Assembly: GCF_028687635.1 (NCBI RefSeq) | Contig: NZ_JAQTZS010000014.1 | Coordinates: forward strand, 1 to 64,000 | Direction: 5' to 3' | DNA: 64,000 nucleotides | From: Malikia sp. | Lineage (GTDB): Bacteria > Pseudomonadota > Gammaproteobacteria > Burkholderiales > Burkholderiaceae_C | Shown: one piece after another, positions 54,004 through 62,157 of the stretch | Layout of the letters: the number at the start of each line of letters is the position of its first letter | Numbering within the stretch: position 1 is the stretch's first letter | The notes under the pieces: model-generated | Told to the model about the DNA's origin: nothing | What the model saw: only the letters and a program-made list of their open reading frames with translations | Databases searched by the model: none | Made by a program: the position numbers and the translations under genes

Positions 54004-55320
54004 TCAGCCGCGCGCCGGCAGCACGGTGCCGACGCAAGCGCCAAAGCCGATGCGCGCCGCGCCCGGCTGCTCGCACCAGCCGCGGATGACGACCGCGTCG
54101 CCGTCCTCCAGCCAGCTGCGGACTTCGCCATTGGCCAGCGTGACCGGGTTCTTGCCGCCGCTGGTCAGCTCGATCAGCGCACCGGCCTGGTCCAGTGTCG
54201 GACCCGACAAGGTGCCGCTGCCGAACAGGTCGCCGGGCTGCAGATTGCAGCCGTTGACGGTGTGATGCGTCACCATCTGTGCCACGGTCCAGTAGGCGTG
54301 GCGGTAGCTGGTCCGCACCAGCGGCGCGCCGCCCTGGCCCTGAGCGCGCATGGCCGGCGTCTGCAGCAGCACCTCCAGCTGGATGTCGAGCGAGCCGGCC
54401 TGGCGGTTGGCGGCTGAATCCAGGTAGGGCAGCGGTTGCGGGTCGGACTCGGGGCGCAAGAACGCGACGCGGTAGGGCGCGAGCGCCTCCAGCGTCACGA
54501 TCCAGGGCGAGATCGTCGTCGCGAAGTTCTTCGACAGGAAGGGACCCAGCGGCTGGTATTCCCAGGCCTGCAGGTCGCGCGCCGACCAGTCGTTGAGCAG
54601 GCAGAGGCCGAACACATGCTCCTCGGCCTCGGTGATCGGCACCGGCTCGCCGAGTGCGTTGCCACTGCCGATGAAGATGCCGAGTTCGAGCTCGATGTCG
54701 AGCTTCTGGCTCGGGCCGAACGACGGTTCGGTCGCACCGGGTACAAAAGTCTGGCCCTGCGGACGGCGGAAGGCCTGGCCCGAGACACCGATGCTCGACG
54801 CACGGCCGTGGTAGCCGATCGGCACCCATTTGTAGTTGGGCAGCAGCGGGTTGTCCGGACGGAACAGCTTGCCGATATTGGTCGCGTGGTGGACCGAGGT
54901 GTAGAAGTCGGTGTAGTCGCCGATGCGGGCGGGCAGGCCGTATTCGGCCTCGGCCTGCGGCACCAGGCAGGCCCGCAGCGCGGCCTGCTCCGGCGCGCCG
55001 GCGCGCAGCGCGCGCGACAGCGCCAGGCGCAGCGCGCTCCAGGCCGGCTGGCCCAGCGCCATCAGGGCGTTGAGCTGGGGCTGGGCGCCGGCCTGGGCCG
55101 CCACGGAGGCCTCGCCCGTGAACAGGCCCGCTGCCGCCACTGCCGCCAGATCGACGATCTGGTCGCCGATCGCGACGCCGCCACGGAAGGGCTCGCTGCT
55201 ACCCTGGCGGCGGAAGGACGCGAAGGGCAGGTTCTGGACGGGGAAGTCACAGCCGGCCGCGTTGGCCGAGGCTACCCAGCTGTGCAGCGCCGGATCGTGG
55301 GTTTCGTTGATTAGATTCAT
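54004..55320 (-). CDS. fahA: Fumarylacetoacetase
   Basis: A 438-residue enzyme. The catalytic region DYTDFYTSVHHATNIG, the metal-binding LDIELELGIFIG and LCLLNDWSARDLQAWEYQPLGPFLSKNFATTISPW are diagnostic. It hydrolyses fumarylacetoacetate to fumarate and acetoacetate at the end of the homogentisate route. It starts 3 bp after the VOC gene stop and belongs to the operon MarR-FAD hydroxylase-DUF2783-VOC-fahA. Homogentisate dioxygenase and maleylacetoacetate isomerase genes are not in the window. Confidence 0.95.
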   Translation of the reverse strand: MNLINETHDPALHSWVASANAAGCDFPVQNLPFASFRRQGSSEPFRGGVAIGDQIVDLAAVAAAGLFTGEASVAAQAGAQPQLNALMALGQPAWSALRLALSRALRAGAPEQAALRACLVPQAEAEYGLPARIGDYTDFYTSVHHATNIGKLFRPDNPLLPNYKWVPIGYHGRASSIGVSGQAFRRPQGQTFVPGATEPSFGPSQKLDIELELGIFIGSGNALGEPVPITEAEEHVFGLCLLNDWSARDLQAWEYQPLGPFLSKNFATTISPWIVTLEALAPYRVAFLRPESDPQPLPYLDSAANRQAGSLDIQLEVLLQTPAMRAQGQGGAPLVRTSYRHAYWTVAQMVTHHTVNGCNLQPGDLFGSGTLSGPTLDQAGALIELTSGGKNPVTLANGEVRSWLEDGDAVVIRGWCEQPGAARIGFGACVGTVLPARG

Positions 55321-55323
55321 CTT

Positions 55324-55866
55324 TTAGTCCAGCGCCTTGAATTCCTGGTCGTGCATCCAGGCGGCGTGCTTGGGTGCCTGCCTGGTCTGGGCCCATTCGT
55401 TGAGCATGTCCCACTTGACCGCGTCGAGCTTGGCGTACATCTCGGGGGTGCCGACATCGGCGGCGAGCTCCAGCCGGTGGCCGTTGGGGTCGAAGAAGTA
55501 GATCGACTTGAAGATGGTGTGGTCGGTCGGGCCGACGACCTCGATGCCGGCGGCCTGCAGGCGCTCCTTGGTCTCGATCAGGGTCTGGACGCTGTCGACC
55601 TTGAAGGCGATATGCTGGACCCAGTTCGGGGTGTTCTCGTCGCGGCCCATCGCGGGCGAGGTGGGCAGCTCGAAGAAGGCCAGCACGTTGTCGCCACCGG
55701 CGTCGAGGAAGACATGCATGTAGGGGTCGGGCGCCTTGGTCGAGGGCACCAGGTCCTCGGCGATCGCCAGCACGAAGCCCATGTTCAGGTGCTTGACATA
55801 CCACTCCACGGTTTCCTTGGCGTCCTTGCAGCGATAGGCGACATGGTGGATGCGTTCGAGTTTCAT
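55324..55866 (-). CDS. VOC-family (glyoxalase/extradiol dioxygenase fold) protein
   Basis: A 180-residue protein with the vicinal-oxygen-chelate fold. Likely metal ligands are H7/H8 in RIHHVAYRCKD, His in NWVQHIAFKV (near residue 95) and Glu in HRLELAADV. The end AWMHDQEFKALD is a tail I do not recognise. Placed between an FAD hydroxylase pathway and fumarylacetoacetase, it may be a ring-cleaving dioxygenase or an isomerase; no reaction can be assigned. TGGAGAAGATCTG before the ATG is a good ribosome-binding site. Confidence 0.75.
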   Translation of the reverse strand: MKLERIHHVAYRCKDAKETVEWYVKHLNMGFVLAIAEDLVPSTKAPDPYMHVFLDAGGDNVLAFFELPTSPAMGRDENTPNWVQHIAFKVDSVQTLIETKERLQAAGIEVVGPTDHTIFKSIYFFDPNGHRLELAADVGTPEMYAKLDAVKWDMLNEWAQTRQAPKHAAWMHDQEFKALD

Positions 55867-55935
55867 CAGATCTTCTCCAGAAAATAAGGGCCGACTACCT
55901 GTTTTACCGCATGGGGCGGGAGCCGGCCAGTGGAA

Positions 55936-56127
55936 TCACAGGTCGAGCAAGGCGGTCTTGAGCTGTTGCTGGAACAGTTCGGCGTCGCCCAGCGCATGGG
56001 CGTTGAGCAGCGCGAGCTTGACCAGGAACAGTTCGGTCTTGTCCTTGCCGGCCTGGTCGATGGCGGTGGCCAGGGTGTCGTAGACGGTTTCCAGGCCGGC
56101 TATGGTCAGGGCGTTGGGTGCGGTCAT
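55936..56127 (-). CDS. Small DUF2783-like protein
   Basis: A 63-residue helical protein: LETVYDTLATAIDQAGKDKTELFLVKLALLNAHALGDAELFQQQLKTALLDL. It fits the small DUF2783 family that accompanies FAD-dependent aromatic hydroxylases in Burkholderiales; the family name is from memory. Function unknown. GGAGAAC precedes the ATG. It lies 14 bp after the hydroxylase gene. Confidence 0.6.
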   Translation of the reverse strand: MTAPNALTIAGLETVYDTLATAIDQAGKDKTELFLVKLALLNAHALGDAELFQQQLKTALLDL

Positions 56128-56141
56128 GGGGTGTTCTCCGG

Positions 56142-57833
56142 TTACTGGGGCAGGGCGGCGTTGAGCGCGGCTTGCAGGCGCACCGCGTCGAGCGTGAGCC
56201 AGCGCGCGCAGACATGCTGGTCCGGGCGCAGCAGATAGGCCGCGCCGCTGGCCTGCACGCCGTAGCGGGCGCGCAAATGGCCATCGGCGTCGGCGAAGGT
56301 CTGGTCGGCGCCGGCCACCGGCCGGGCCGCGCCGACGGCGGTCACGCGCAGCGCCACGCCCTTGGCGCGGGCGGCGTTGATCACGGCCTGCAGCGCGGCG
56401 GGGATCGCCTCGCTTTCGGTGAAATAGAGCAGGTCAAAGCCGCCGCCCAGGTGGTCGAGCAGGAAGTCGTTGGCCGCCAGGCGCACGTTCTGCGGCGGCG
56501 CGCCGTGCGCCGGGCCGGCGCTGAACAGGCCGTTGTCGTCGCCGCGGCTGTTGAGCATCGAGTGGCTGTACTCGTGCGGCCGCGAGGTGCGCCAGTGGTA
56601 GAGCGGGCGCACGAATTCCTGCGTCAGCGACAGCGACAGCACCGCGTCGCGCAGCAGCTGGAAGCCGCCAGCCGGCGGCGTCATGAAGCGGGTGCTCTTG
56701 CCGGCCTCGGCGATGATCTCGCGCGCCGCGCCGACGCGCTCGGCGCTGTAATTGGCCAGCAGCTGCTGGCCGCCCAGACCCTTGACCACATGGGCCAGTT
56801 GCCAGCCCAGCGACTGCGCGTCCTGGAACGCGGTGTTGGCGCCGCGCACGCCGAAGATCGGCAGCAGGTGGGCGGCGTCGCCGGTGAAGATCACGCTGCC
56901 ATGCACATAGTCGGGCAGGGTCAGGGTGCGGGCCGAGTAGACCGAGCTCCAGTCCATCTCCCAGGGCGTGCCGCCAAAGCCGATCATCTCAAGCTGGGCG
57001 TCGATGCGCGCCTTGAGCGATTCGGGGCGCAGCGCTTGCTCGGGCGTCTCGCCAACGGGCAGCTGGTAGTCGACGCGCCAGATGCCGTTGGGCTCGCGGT
57101 GCATCAGGATGGTGTTGCCCGGGTTCCACTCGGGGTCGAAATAGGCCAGGCGCTCGGTCGGCAGCGGCAGGTCGATCCTGATGTCGGCGATCACGAAGAA
57201 GCCTTCGTACGACGCCCCTTCCATCTCCAGGTTCATGGCGGCGCGGATGCTTGAGCGCCCGCCCGAGGCATCGACCAGCCAGGTGGTTTCGAGCCGGTAT
57301 TCGCCTTCCGGTGTGTCGACGGTCGCGACCGCGTAGCCGTCCCGCTGCTCGACCTGGACCACCTTGTTGCCCCAGCGGAAGTCGATCAGCGGATTCGCCT
57401 GGCAGGCGTCATGCAGGTATTCCTCCATGTACTGCTGCTGCACGTTGATCAGCGGACCGAAGCGGTCGTCCGGGTCGTGCGGTGCCTCCATGCGGAAACA
57501 GCGCTGGCCGCCGTAGAAGGAGTTGCCGAAGCGCCAGGGCAGGCCGCCCTCGGTCATGCGGTCGGCCACGCCAACCTGCTGCAGGATCTCCATCGAGCGG
57601 CGCGTGAAGACGATCGCGCGGCTGCCTTGCGAGAACTGCAGCTCGGCGCTCAGCACCACGCTGGCCACGCCGTGGCGCGCCAGCTCCAGCGCCGTGACCA
57701 TGCCCGACGGGCCGGAGCCCACGATCACGACCTGCTGGCGCGGCTGGGCCGGATGCCGCGACGCCAGCCAGGGCTGGAACACCTCGTAGCGGTAATAGAT
57801 GGACGGACGCGGTTCGGTCGTCGGCTGGTGCAT
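56142..57833 (-). CDS. FAD-dependent aromatic hydroxylase (PHBH/MhpA type)
   Basis: A 563-residue class A flavoprotein monooxygenase. FAD-binding GxGxxG as VVIVGSGPSGMVTALELA (about residues 35-52), the WLVDASGGRSSIR stretch holding the DG-type motif, and GSVIFTGDAAHLLPIFGVRGANTAFQDAQSLGWQLAHV as the GD motif. The C-terminal thioredoxin-like domain (about 455-560) is as in MhpA/PheA. It should add a hydroxyl to a phenolic acid using NAD(P)H and oxygen. Operon partners VOC and fumarylacetoacetase suggest a hydroxyphenylacetate- or homogentisate-like route. Substrate not assignable. Confidence 0.85.
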   Translation of the reverse strand: MHQPTTEPRPSIYYRYEVFQPWLASRHPAQPRQQVVIVGSGPSGMVTALELARHGVASVVLSAELQFSQGSRAIVFTRRSMEILQQVGVADRMTEGGLPWRFGNSFYGGQRCFRMEAPHDPDDRFGPLINVQQQYMEEYLHDACQANPLIDFRWGNKVVQVEQRDGYAVATVDTPEGEYRLETTWLVDASGGRSSIRAAMNLEMEGASYEGFFVIADIRIDLPLPTERLAYFDPEWNPGNTILMHREPNGIWRVDYQLPVGETPEQALRPESLKARIDAQLEMIGFGGTPWEMDWSSVYSARTLTLPDYVHGSVIFTGDAAHLLPIFGVRGANTAFQDAQSLGWQLAHVVKGLGGQQLLANYSAERVGAAREIIAEAGKSTRFMTPPAGGFQLLRDAVLSLSLTQEFVRPLYHWRTSRPHEYSHSMLNSRGDDNGLFSAGPAHGAPPQNVRLAANDFLLDHLGGGFDLLYFTESEAIPAALQAVINAARAKGVALRVTAVGAARPVAGADQTFADADGHLRARYGVQASGAAYLLRPDQHVCARWLTLDAVRLQAALNAALPQ

Positions 57834-57857
57834 GGGGATGCTCCTCTCGGTGGTGGT

Positions 57858-58337
57858 TCAGGTTGGACTGGAGTGATCGATCAGGCGGTCGAACAGGGCG
57901 CTCAGGGTGTGCTGCTCGTCGGCGCTCAGGCAGCCGAAGATTTCCTGGTTGCGGCGATTGACCATGGCCATGGTGCACACGAAAGCCGCGCGACCGGCCT
58001 CGGTCAGCGTCAGCACCACGCCGCGCGCGTCGGCGCTGTCGTGCTGCTTGCTGACCAGGCCCTGCTCGACCAGCGCCTGCGCGGCGCGACTGGCCTGGCC
58101 CTTGTCGAGGTTGGCCCGCCGCGCGAGGTCCTTGACCGACAGCGGCTCGAAGGTGCCGATGGTCGTCAGGCAGCGTCCGTCGCTGATCGACAGGCCGGTT
58201 TCCCGCAGGTAGGCATGCTGGCTGCCCATGTCGGACAGCTTGTGCAGCTTGTGCAGCCGGTAGGTCAGCGTGCGATCCAGCGTCAGCGGTTGGGTCGCTG
58301 CCGTGATGGGGTTGGTGGTTGGTTGTGGCTTGGCCAT
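57858..58337 (-). CDS. MarR-family regulator of the hydroxylase operon
   Basis: A 159-residue winged-helix protein: SVKDLARRANLDKGQASRAAQALVEQGLVSKQHDSADARGVVLTLTEAGR is the recognition helix and wing. It is 24 bp upstream of the FAD hydroxylase gene on the same strand, so probably autoregulates that operon in response to its aromatic substrate. It is a paralogue of the MarR protein at 58458-58940, mostly in the DNA-binding part. Confidence 0.85.
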   Translation of the reverse strand: MAKPQPTTNPITAATQPLTLDRTLTYRLHKLHKLSDMGSQHAYLRETGLSISDGRCLTTIGTFEPLSVKDLARRANLDKGQASRAAQALVEQGLVSKQHDSADARGVVLTLTEAGRAAFVCTMAMVNRRNQEIFGCLSADEQHTLSALFDRLIDHSSPT

Positions 58338-58411
58338 GGCATGATTCTAAATAAGATGGGTGCGCACGCAACTAAGTGCTTTCCCTAGGTTGGATCGCCG
58401 CGGACGAAAAA

Positions 58412-58435
58412 AAACCAACCGCGAACGGTTGGTTT
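58412..58435 (-). terminator. Rho-independent terminator after the second MarR gene
   Basis: AAACCAACCG, loop CGAA or TTCG depending on strand, CGGTTGGTTT. On the minus strand it runs into eight T, so it ends the TRAP-marR transcript and insulates the hydroxylase operon. Confidence 0.85.
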
Positions 58436-58457
58436 CTGGCATGGCCTGGTGCCGAGC

Positions 58458-58940
58458 TCAGCCCAGTCGGGCGGTCTCGAACTGGTTGCGGGCCTGGTTC
58501 AGCAGGCGCTCGAACATGTCGAGCAGCAGGGTCTTTTCCTGTTCGTTCAGGCAACGCAGCAGATCCTGGTTGCGCTGGTCGATCAACGGCATCACCCGCT
58601 CCCAGCGCTGCTGGCCGTCGGCGGTGACGGTCAGCAAGACGGCGCGGCCGTCGACCGGACAGGGCCGCTTGGAGACCAGCCCGCGGCCGACCAGCGTCTT
58701 GACGGTGCGGCTGACCTGGGCCTTGTCGAGGTTGGTCTCGAACGCGACCTCGTTGACGGTCAGGTGGCCCGGAGAGGACCCGATCGCCGCCAGGCAGCGC
58801 GATTCCGGCAAGCTCAACCCGCAACCCGACTGGTAGAGCTCCTGGCTCATCAGGTCGTTGAGCTTGCTCAGCACGTTGAGGCGGTAGGTGAAATGCCGCC
58901 TCAACGCGGGCTGCGGCCGGTTGCTGGTGTCGCTGGCCAT
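58458..58940 (-). CDS. MarR-family regulator at the end of the TRAP operon
   Basis: A 160-residue winged-helix protein: HLTVNEVAFETNLDKAQVSRTVKTLVGRGLVSKRPCPVDGRAVLLTVTADG is the DNA-binding part. It begins 6 bp after the dctM stop, so it is the last gene of the dctPQM operon and probably regulates aromatic-acid uptake. FETNLDKAQVSR versus RRANLDKGQASR shows its kinship with the next MarR gene. Confidence 0.85.
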   Translation of the reverse strand: MASDTSNRPQPALRRHFTYRLNVLSKLNDLMSQELYQSGCGLSLPESRCLAAIGSSPGHLTVNEVAFETNLDKAQVSRTVKTLVGRGLVSKRPCPVDGRAVLLTVTADGQQRWERVMPLIDQRNQDLLRCLNEQEKTLLLDMFERLLNQARNQFETARLG

Positions 58941-58946
58941 CTACGT

Positions 58947-60275
58947 TCAGCCCATGGCGTGGACCAGGCCCAGGGAAATGACCGGGAAGAACACCAGGAA
59001 GCCGATGCGGATGAAGTCCGAAGCCAGGAAAGGCATGACGCCCTTGGCGGTTTCCATGTAGGGCACGTCCTTGGCCAGCTTCTGGATGATGAACAGGTTC
59101 ATGCCGACGGGCGGATGCACCAGGCCGATCTCGACCACCATCAGCGCCAGGATGCCGAACCAGACCGACTTGTCGGGCACGCTCATGCCGAAGAACTCCA
59201 GCCCCATGACCATCGGGTAGAAGATCGGGATGGTCAGCAGGATCATGGCCAGCGAGTCCATCACGCAGCCCAGCAGCACGTAGACGCCGAGGATCGCGAA
59301 CAGCACCAGCAGGGGCGGCATGCCGGAGCTCTTGACCCACTCGGCCAGCTCGGTCGGCAGCTGCGTCAGCGCCAGGCCCGAGTTGAGCAGATCGGCGCCC
59401 AGCAGCACCAGGAAGATCATGGCGGTGGCGTGGGCGGTGCCGATCAGGCTCTTCTTGATGCCATCCCAGCGCATGCCGCCGGTGATGATGGCCAGCACGC
59501 CGCAGGCGGCCGCGCCGATCGAGGCCGCCTCGGTCGGGTTGGCCCAGCCACCGTAGATGCCGACGATGACGACCGCGAACACACCCATGATGGGCAGCAC
59601 GGCCAAGGTGGCGGTCAGGCGCTCGGCCCAGCTGTGCTTCTTGCTGGCCGGACCGGCCTTGGGGTCGAGCGTGACGATCAGCTTGATGACCAGCATGTAG
59701 CCCGTCATGGCGATCAGGCCCGGCACCACGGCGGCCATGAACAGCTTGCCGATCGATTCCTGGGTCAGCACGGCGTAGATCACCAGCGGCACCGAGGGCG
59801 GGATCATGATGCCCAGCGTGCCGGCGGCGGCCAGCGTGCCGGTGGCGAGGCGACCCGAGTAGCCGTGGGCCTTGAGCTCGGGCAGCGCGACCTGCGCCAT
59901 GGTGGCGGCGGTGGCCAGCGAGCTGCCGCAGATGGCGCCGAAGCCGGCGCAGGCGCCGGTCGACGCCATCGCCAGTCCGCCCTTCCAGTGGCCCATGAAG
60001 GCCGCGGCGAAGCGGAACAGTGACTTGGACAGGCCGCCGTGGGTGGCGAACTGGCCCATCAGCATGAACAGCGGGATCACCGCCAGGTCATAGTTGGACA
60101 GGCGCGCGTAGGCCAGGTGGTTCAGCGTGAACAGCAGGGACGAAGGGTCCCAGTCGTTCATGGCCATGAAGCCGGCGGCGCCGCCGATCAGCATGCCCAC
60201 GCCGACATGGATGCGCAGCGTCAGCAGCACCAGCAGGCCGGCAAAAATCGAAAGTCCAATCGCCATGCCGCTCAT
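58947..60275 (-). CDS. dctM: TRAP transporter large permease DctM
   Basis: A 442-residue membrane protein with many hydrophobic segments. LFMLMGQFATHGGLSKSLFRFAAAFMGHWKGGLAMASTGACAGFGAICGSSLATAATMAQVALPE and GTLGIMIPPSVPLVIYAVLTQESIGKLFMA are the DctM signatures. It forms the sodium-coupled channel together with DctQ. The start at 60275 overlaps the dctQ stop (ATGA). Confidence 0.93.
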   Translation of the reverse strand: MSGMAIGLSIFAGLLVLLTLRIHVGVGMLIGGAAGFMAMNDWDPSSLLFTLNHLAYARLSNYDLAVIPLFMLMGQFATHGGLSKSLFRFAAAFMGHWKGGLAMASTGACAGFGAICGSSLATAATMAQVALPELKAHGYSGRLATGTLAAAGTLGIMIPPSVPLVIYAVLTQESIGKLFMAAVVPGLIAMTGYMLVIKLIVTLDPKAGPASKKHSWAERLTATLAVLPIMGVFAVVIVGIYGGWANPTEAASIGAAACGVLAIITGGMRWDGIKKSLIGTAHATAMIFLVLLGADLLNSGLALTQLPTELAEWVKSSGMPPLLVLFAILGVYVLLGCVMDSLAMILLTIPIFYPMVMGLEFFGMSVPDKSVWFGILALMVVEIGLVHPPVGMNLFIIQKLAKDVPYMETAKGVMPFLASDFIRIGFLVFFPVISLGLVHAMG

Positions 60276-60811
60276 TTGTGGCCTCCAGTTGCGGTGTTCA
60301 GGGAAATGAAGGCGCGGTAGAGCGCCGCCAGCGTCAGCAGCACGAAGCTGGGCACCAGCAGCAGCACGGGTTGCCAGACCGGCACCAGCAGCAGCGTGGA
60401 GACTTCCATGTTCTCGTAGCACTCTTCCACGTAGAGGGCGCTGCGCCAGGTGATGACGGCCGAGGCGGCAGCCAGCAGCGCGTGCGCGAGCACGTCGAGC
60501 GCGGCGCGGCCGCGCTCGCTCATCCAGGTGGTCAGCGCGTCGACCTTGATGTGGTGGTCGTCGAGCTCGCAGACCGGCAGGAAGGCGGCCGAGCCGATCG
60601 CCGCGCCCATCATGAGCAGCTCCATGTCGCCCTCGATCGGGTGCGAGAACAGCTTGCGGCCGACGATCGAGACGATGGACATGATGACGAGGGCGACGAA
60701 GACCATGCCGCCAGCCAGTGCCCACCAGGTGATCACGGTGTCGAGCAGTGCGGCCAGGCCGGTGCGCTTGGGCGCTGGCGCGGCCATGTCGTCAGGTACT
60801 AATTCAGCCAT
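60272..60811 (-). CDS. dctQ: TRAP transporter small permease DctQ
   Basis: A 179-residue protein with four hydrophobic segments. FVALVIMSIVSIVGRKLFSHPIEGDMELLMMGAAIGSAAFLPVCELDDHHIKVD is the DctQ pattern. Binds DctM. Lies 118 bp after dctP, with a hairpin between. Confidence 0.9.
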   Translation of the reverse strand: MAELVPDDMAAPAPKRTGLAALLDTVITWWALAGGMVFVALVIMSIVSIVGRKLFSHPIEGDMELLMMGAAIGSAAFLPVCELDDHHIKVDALTTWMSERGRAALDVLAHALLAAASAVITWRSALYVEECYENMEVSTLLLVPVWQPVLLLVPSFVLLTLAALYRAFISLNTATGGHK

Positions 60812-60864
60812 GGTTGTACTTGTTGCAAAGGGAGGGAGTCAGGCGACCGCTGGCCGCCTGCAAG

Positions 60865-60895
60865 GAAAAAAGCCCGGCTCGGTGAGAGGCGGGCT
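60865..60895 (-). terminator. Possible attenuating hairpin between dctP and dctQ
   Basis: On the minus strand AGCCCG, a 13-base loop, CGGGCT, then TTTTTCC. Such a leaky terminator would make more binding protein than permease, as is common for solute transporters. Confidence 0.6.
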
Positions 60896-60929
60896 GGGGG
60901 GCGGGCTGGACCAGGGTCCAGCCCGGTGA

Positions 60930-61976
60930 TCACTTGCCGAGGTACTTGTTGCCGATGGCGTGGACGTCGGCGGCCAGCTTGGCGCCGTCGAGGCCCTTGG
61001 CCGTGGCCTGCTTGATCCAGTCGGCCTCGACGCCGGCCGAGGCCTTGACCATGGCCTTGTAGTCGGCGTCCTTGATGACCAGCAACTTGTTGCCCTGCGC
61101 GGCGAGCTTCTTGCGTGCCTCGTCGTTGCCCTTGTCCCAGGCCCGGGCAGCCAGTTCGCTCATGGCCAGGCCGCTGTTCTTGTCGATCACGGCCTTGAGC
61201 TCGGGCGCCAGGCTTTCATACTTCTTCTTGTTCATCAGGACGGCGAACGGGGTCTGCGAGAAACCAGCTAGGTTGGCGGGTCCCTCGATGTGGTATTTGG
61301 TGACCTCGTCGATCTTGACGGCGGGCAGGATCTCCCACGGTGCCATCGCGCCATCGATCACGCCCTTGGAGATGCCTTCGGTCACGGCGGCGACCGGCAT
61401 GTTGACCGGGGTGCCACCGAGCGAGCTCAGGAACAGCGAGGTGAAGCGCGAGGGGCTGCGCAGCTTCAGGCCCTTGATGTCTTCCATCGACATGACCGGC
61501 TTGTTCGCGGTGCTGATCACGACGTTGGAGCCGCTGAAGATCGCGAGCACCTTGAAGTCCTTGTAGTCCTCCATGCCGTGCTTCTGGGTGTAGTCCCACA
61601 TCGCGCGGGTACCGGCCAGGCTGCCCGGGGGCAGGCTGAAGGGCAGCTCAAGCGCCTCGGTGCGCGGGAAGCGGCCGGTCGAGTAGCTCGGCGAGGTCCA
61701 GACCACGTCGGCGACGCCGTTCTTGACCTGATCGGCCAGCTGGGGCGGGGTGCCGCCAAGCTGCAGCGCCGGGTAGAGCTGGCACTTCATCTTGCCGCCC
61801 GAGTCCTTCTCGATCGCCGCGCACCAGGGTTCAGCCACGCCCTTGTGGAAGTTGGAGTTCGACGCCAGGAAGTGCGAGAACTTGATGGTGACCTGCTGGG
61901 CTTGTGCCGCGGAGGTGCCGAAAGCCAGCACGAGGGCGGCAGACAGGGAGGCGAGGGGAAGGGCAAAGTTTTTCAT
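60930..61976 (-). CDS. dctP: TRAP transporter substrate-binding protein DctP
   Basis: A 348-residue periplasmic protein with signal peptide MKNFALPLASLSAALVLAFGTSAAQAQ. Family segments: VTIKFSHFLASNSNFHKGVAEPWCAAIE, QLADQVKNGVADVVWTSPSY, LKLRSPSRFTSLFLSSLGGTPVNMPVAAVTEGISKGVIDGAMAPWEI and NLAGFSQTPFAVLMNKKKYESL. The substrate is unknown; the operon's MarR gene and the adjacent aromatic hydroxylase operon suggest an aromatic acid. The start at 61976 sets the signal peptide; an earlier in-frame start (62057) would bury it. Confidence 0.93.
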   Translation of the reverse strand: MKNFALPLASLSAALVLAFGTSAAQAQQVTIKFSHFLASNSNFHKGVAEPWCAAIEKDSGGKMKCQLYPALQLGGTPPQLADQVKNGVADVVWTSPSYSTGRFPRTEALELPFSLPPGSLAGTRAMWDYTQKHGMEDYKDFKVLAIFSGSNVVISTANKPVMSMEDIKGLKLRSPSRFTSLFLSSLGGTPVNMPVAAVTEGISKGVIDGAMAPWEILPAVKIDEVTKYHIEGPANLAGFSQTPFAVLMNKKKYESLAPELKAVIDKNSGLAMSELAARAWDKGNDEARKKLAAQGNKLLVIKDADYKAMVKASAGVEADWIKQATAKGLDGAKLAADVHAIGNKYLGK

Positions 61977-62157
61977 TAAAGAAGCTCCGGCGGGTGGAAT
62001 GGACGGACACCAATTCGTTGTGGTGGCAACTTTATGCGAGCTTCGTTGTGTCATCAACTATCGGAAACCCTAGGTTTTGCCACTGTTTTTCAGGGTTGGC
62101 CGGGTCCGGGTTTCGGGGCGGTTCGGCGGTCTGTCGCCGTGGGGTAGCATCGTGGCC

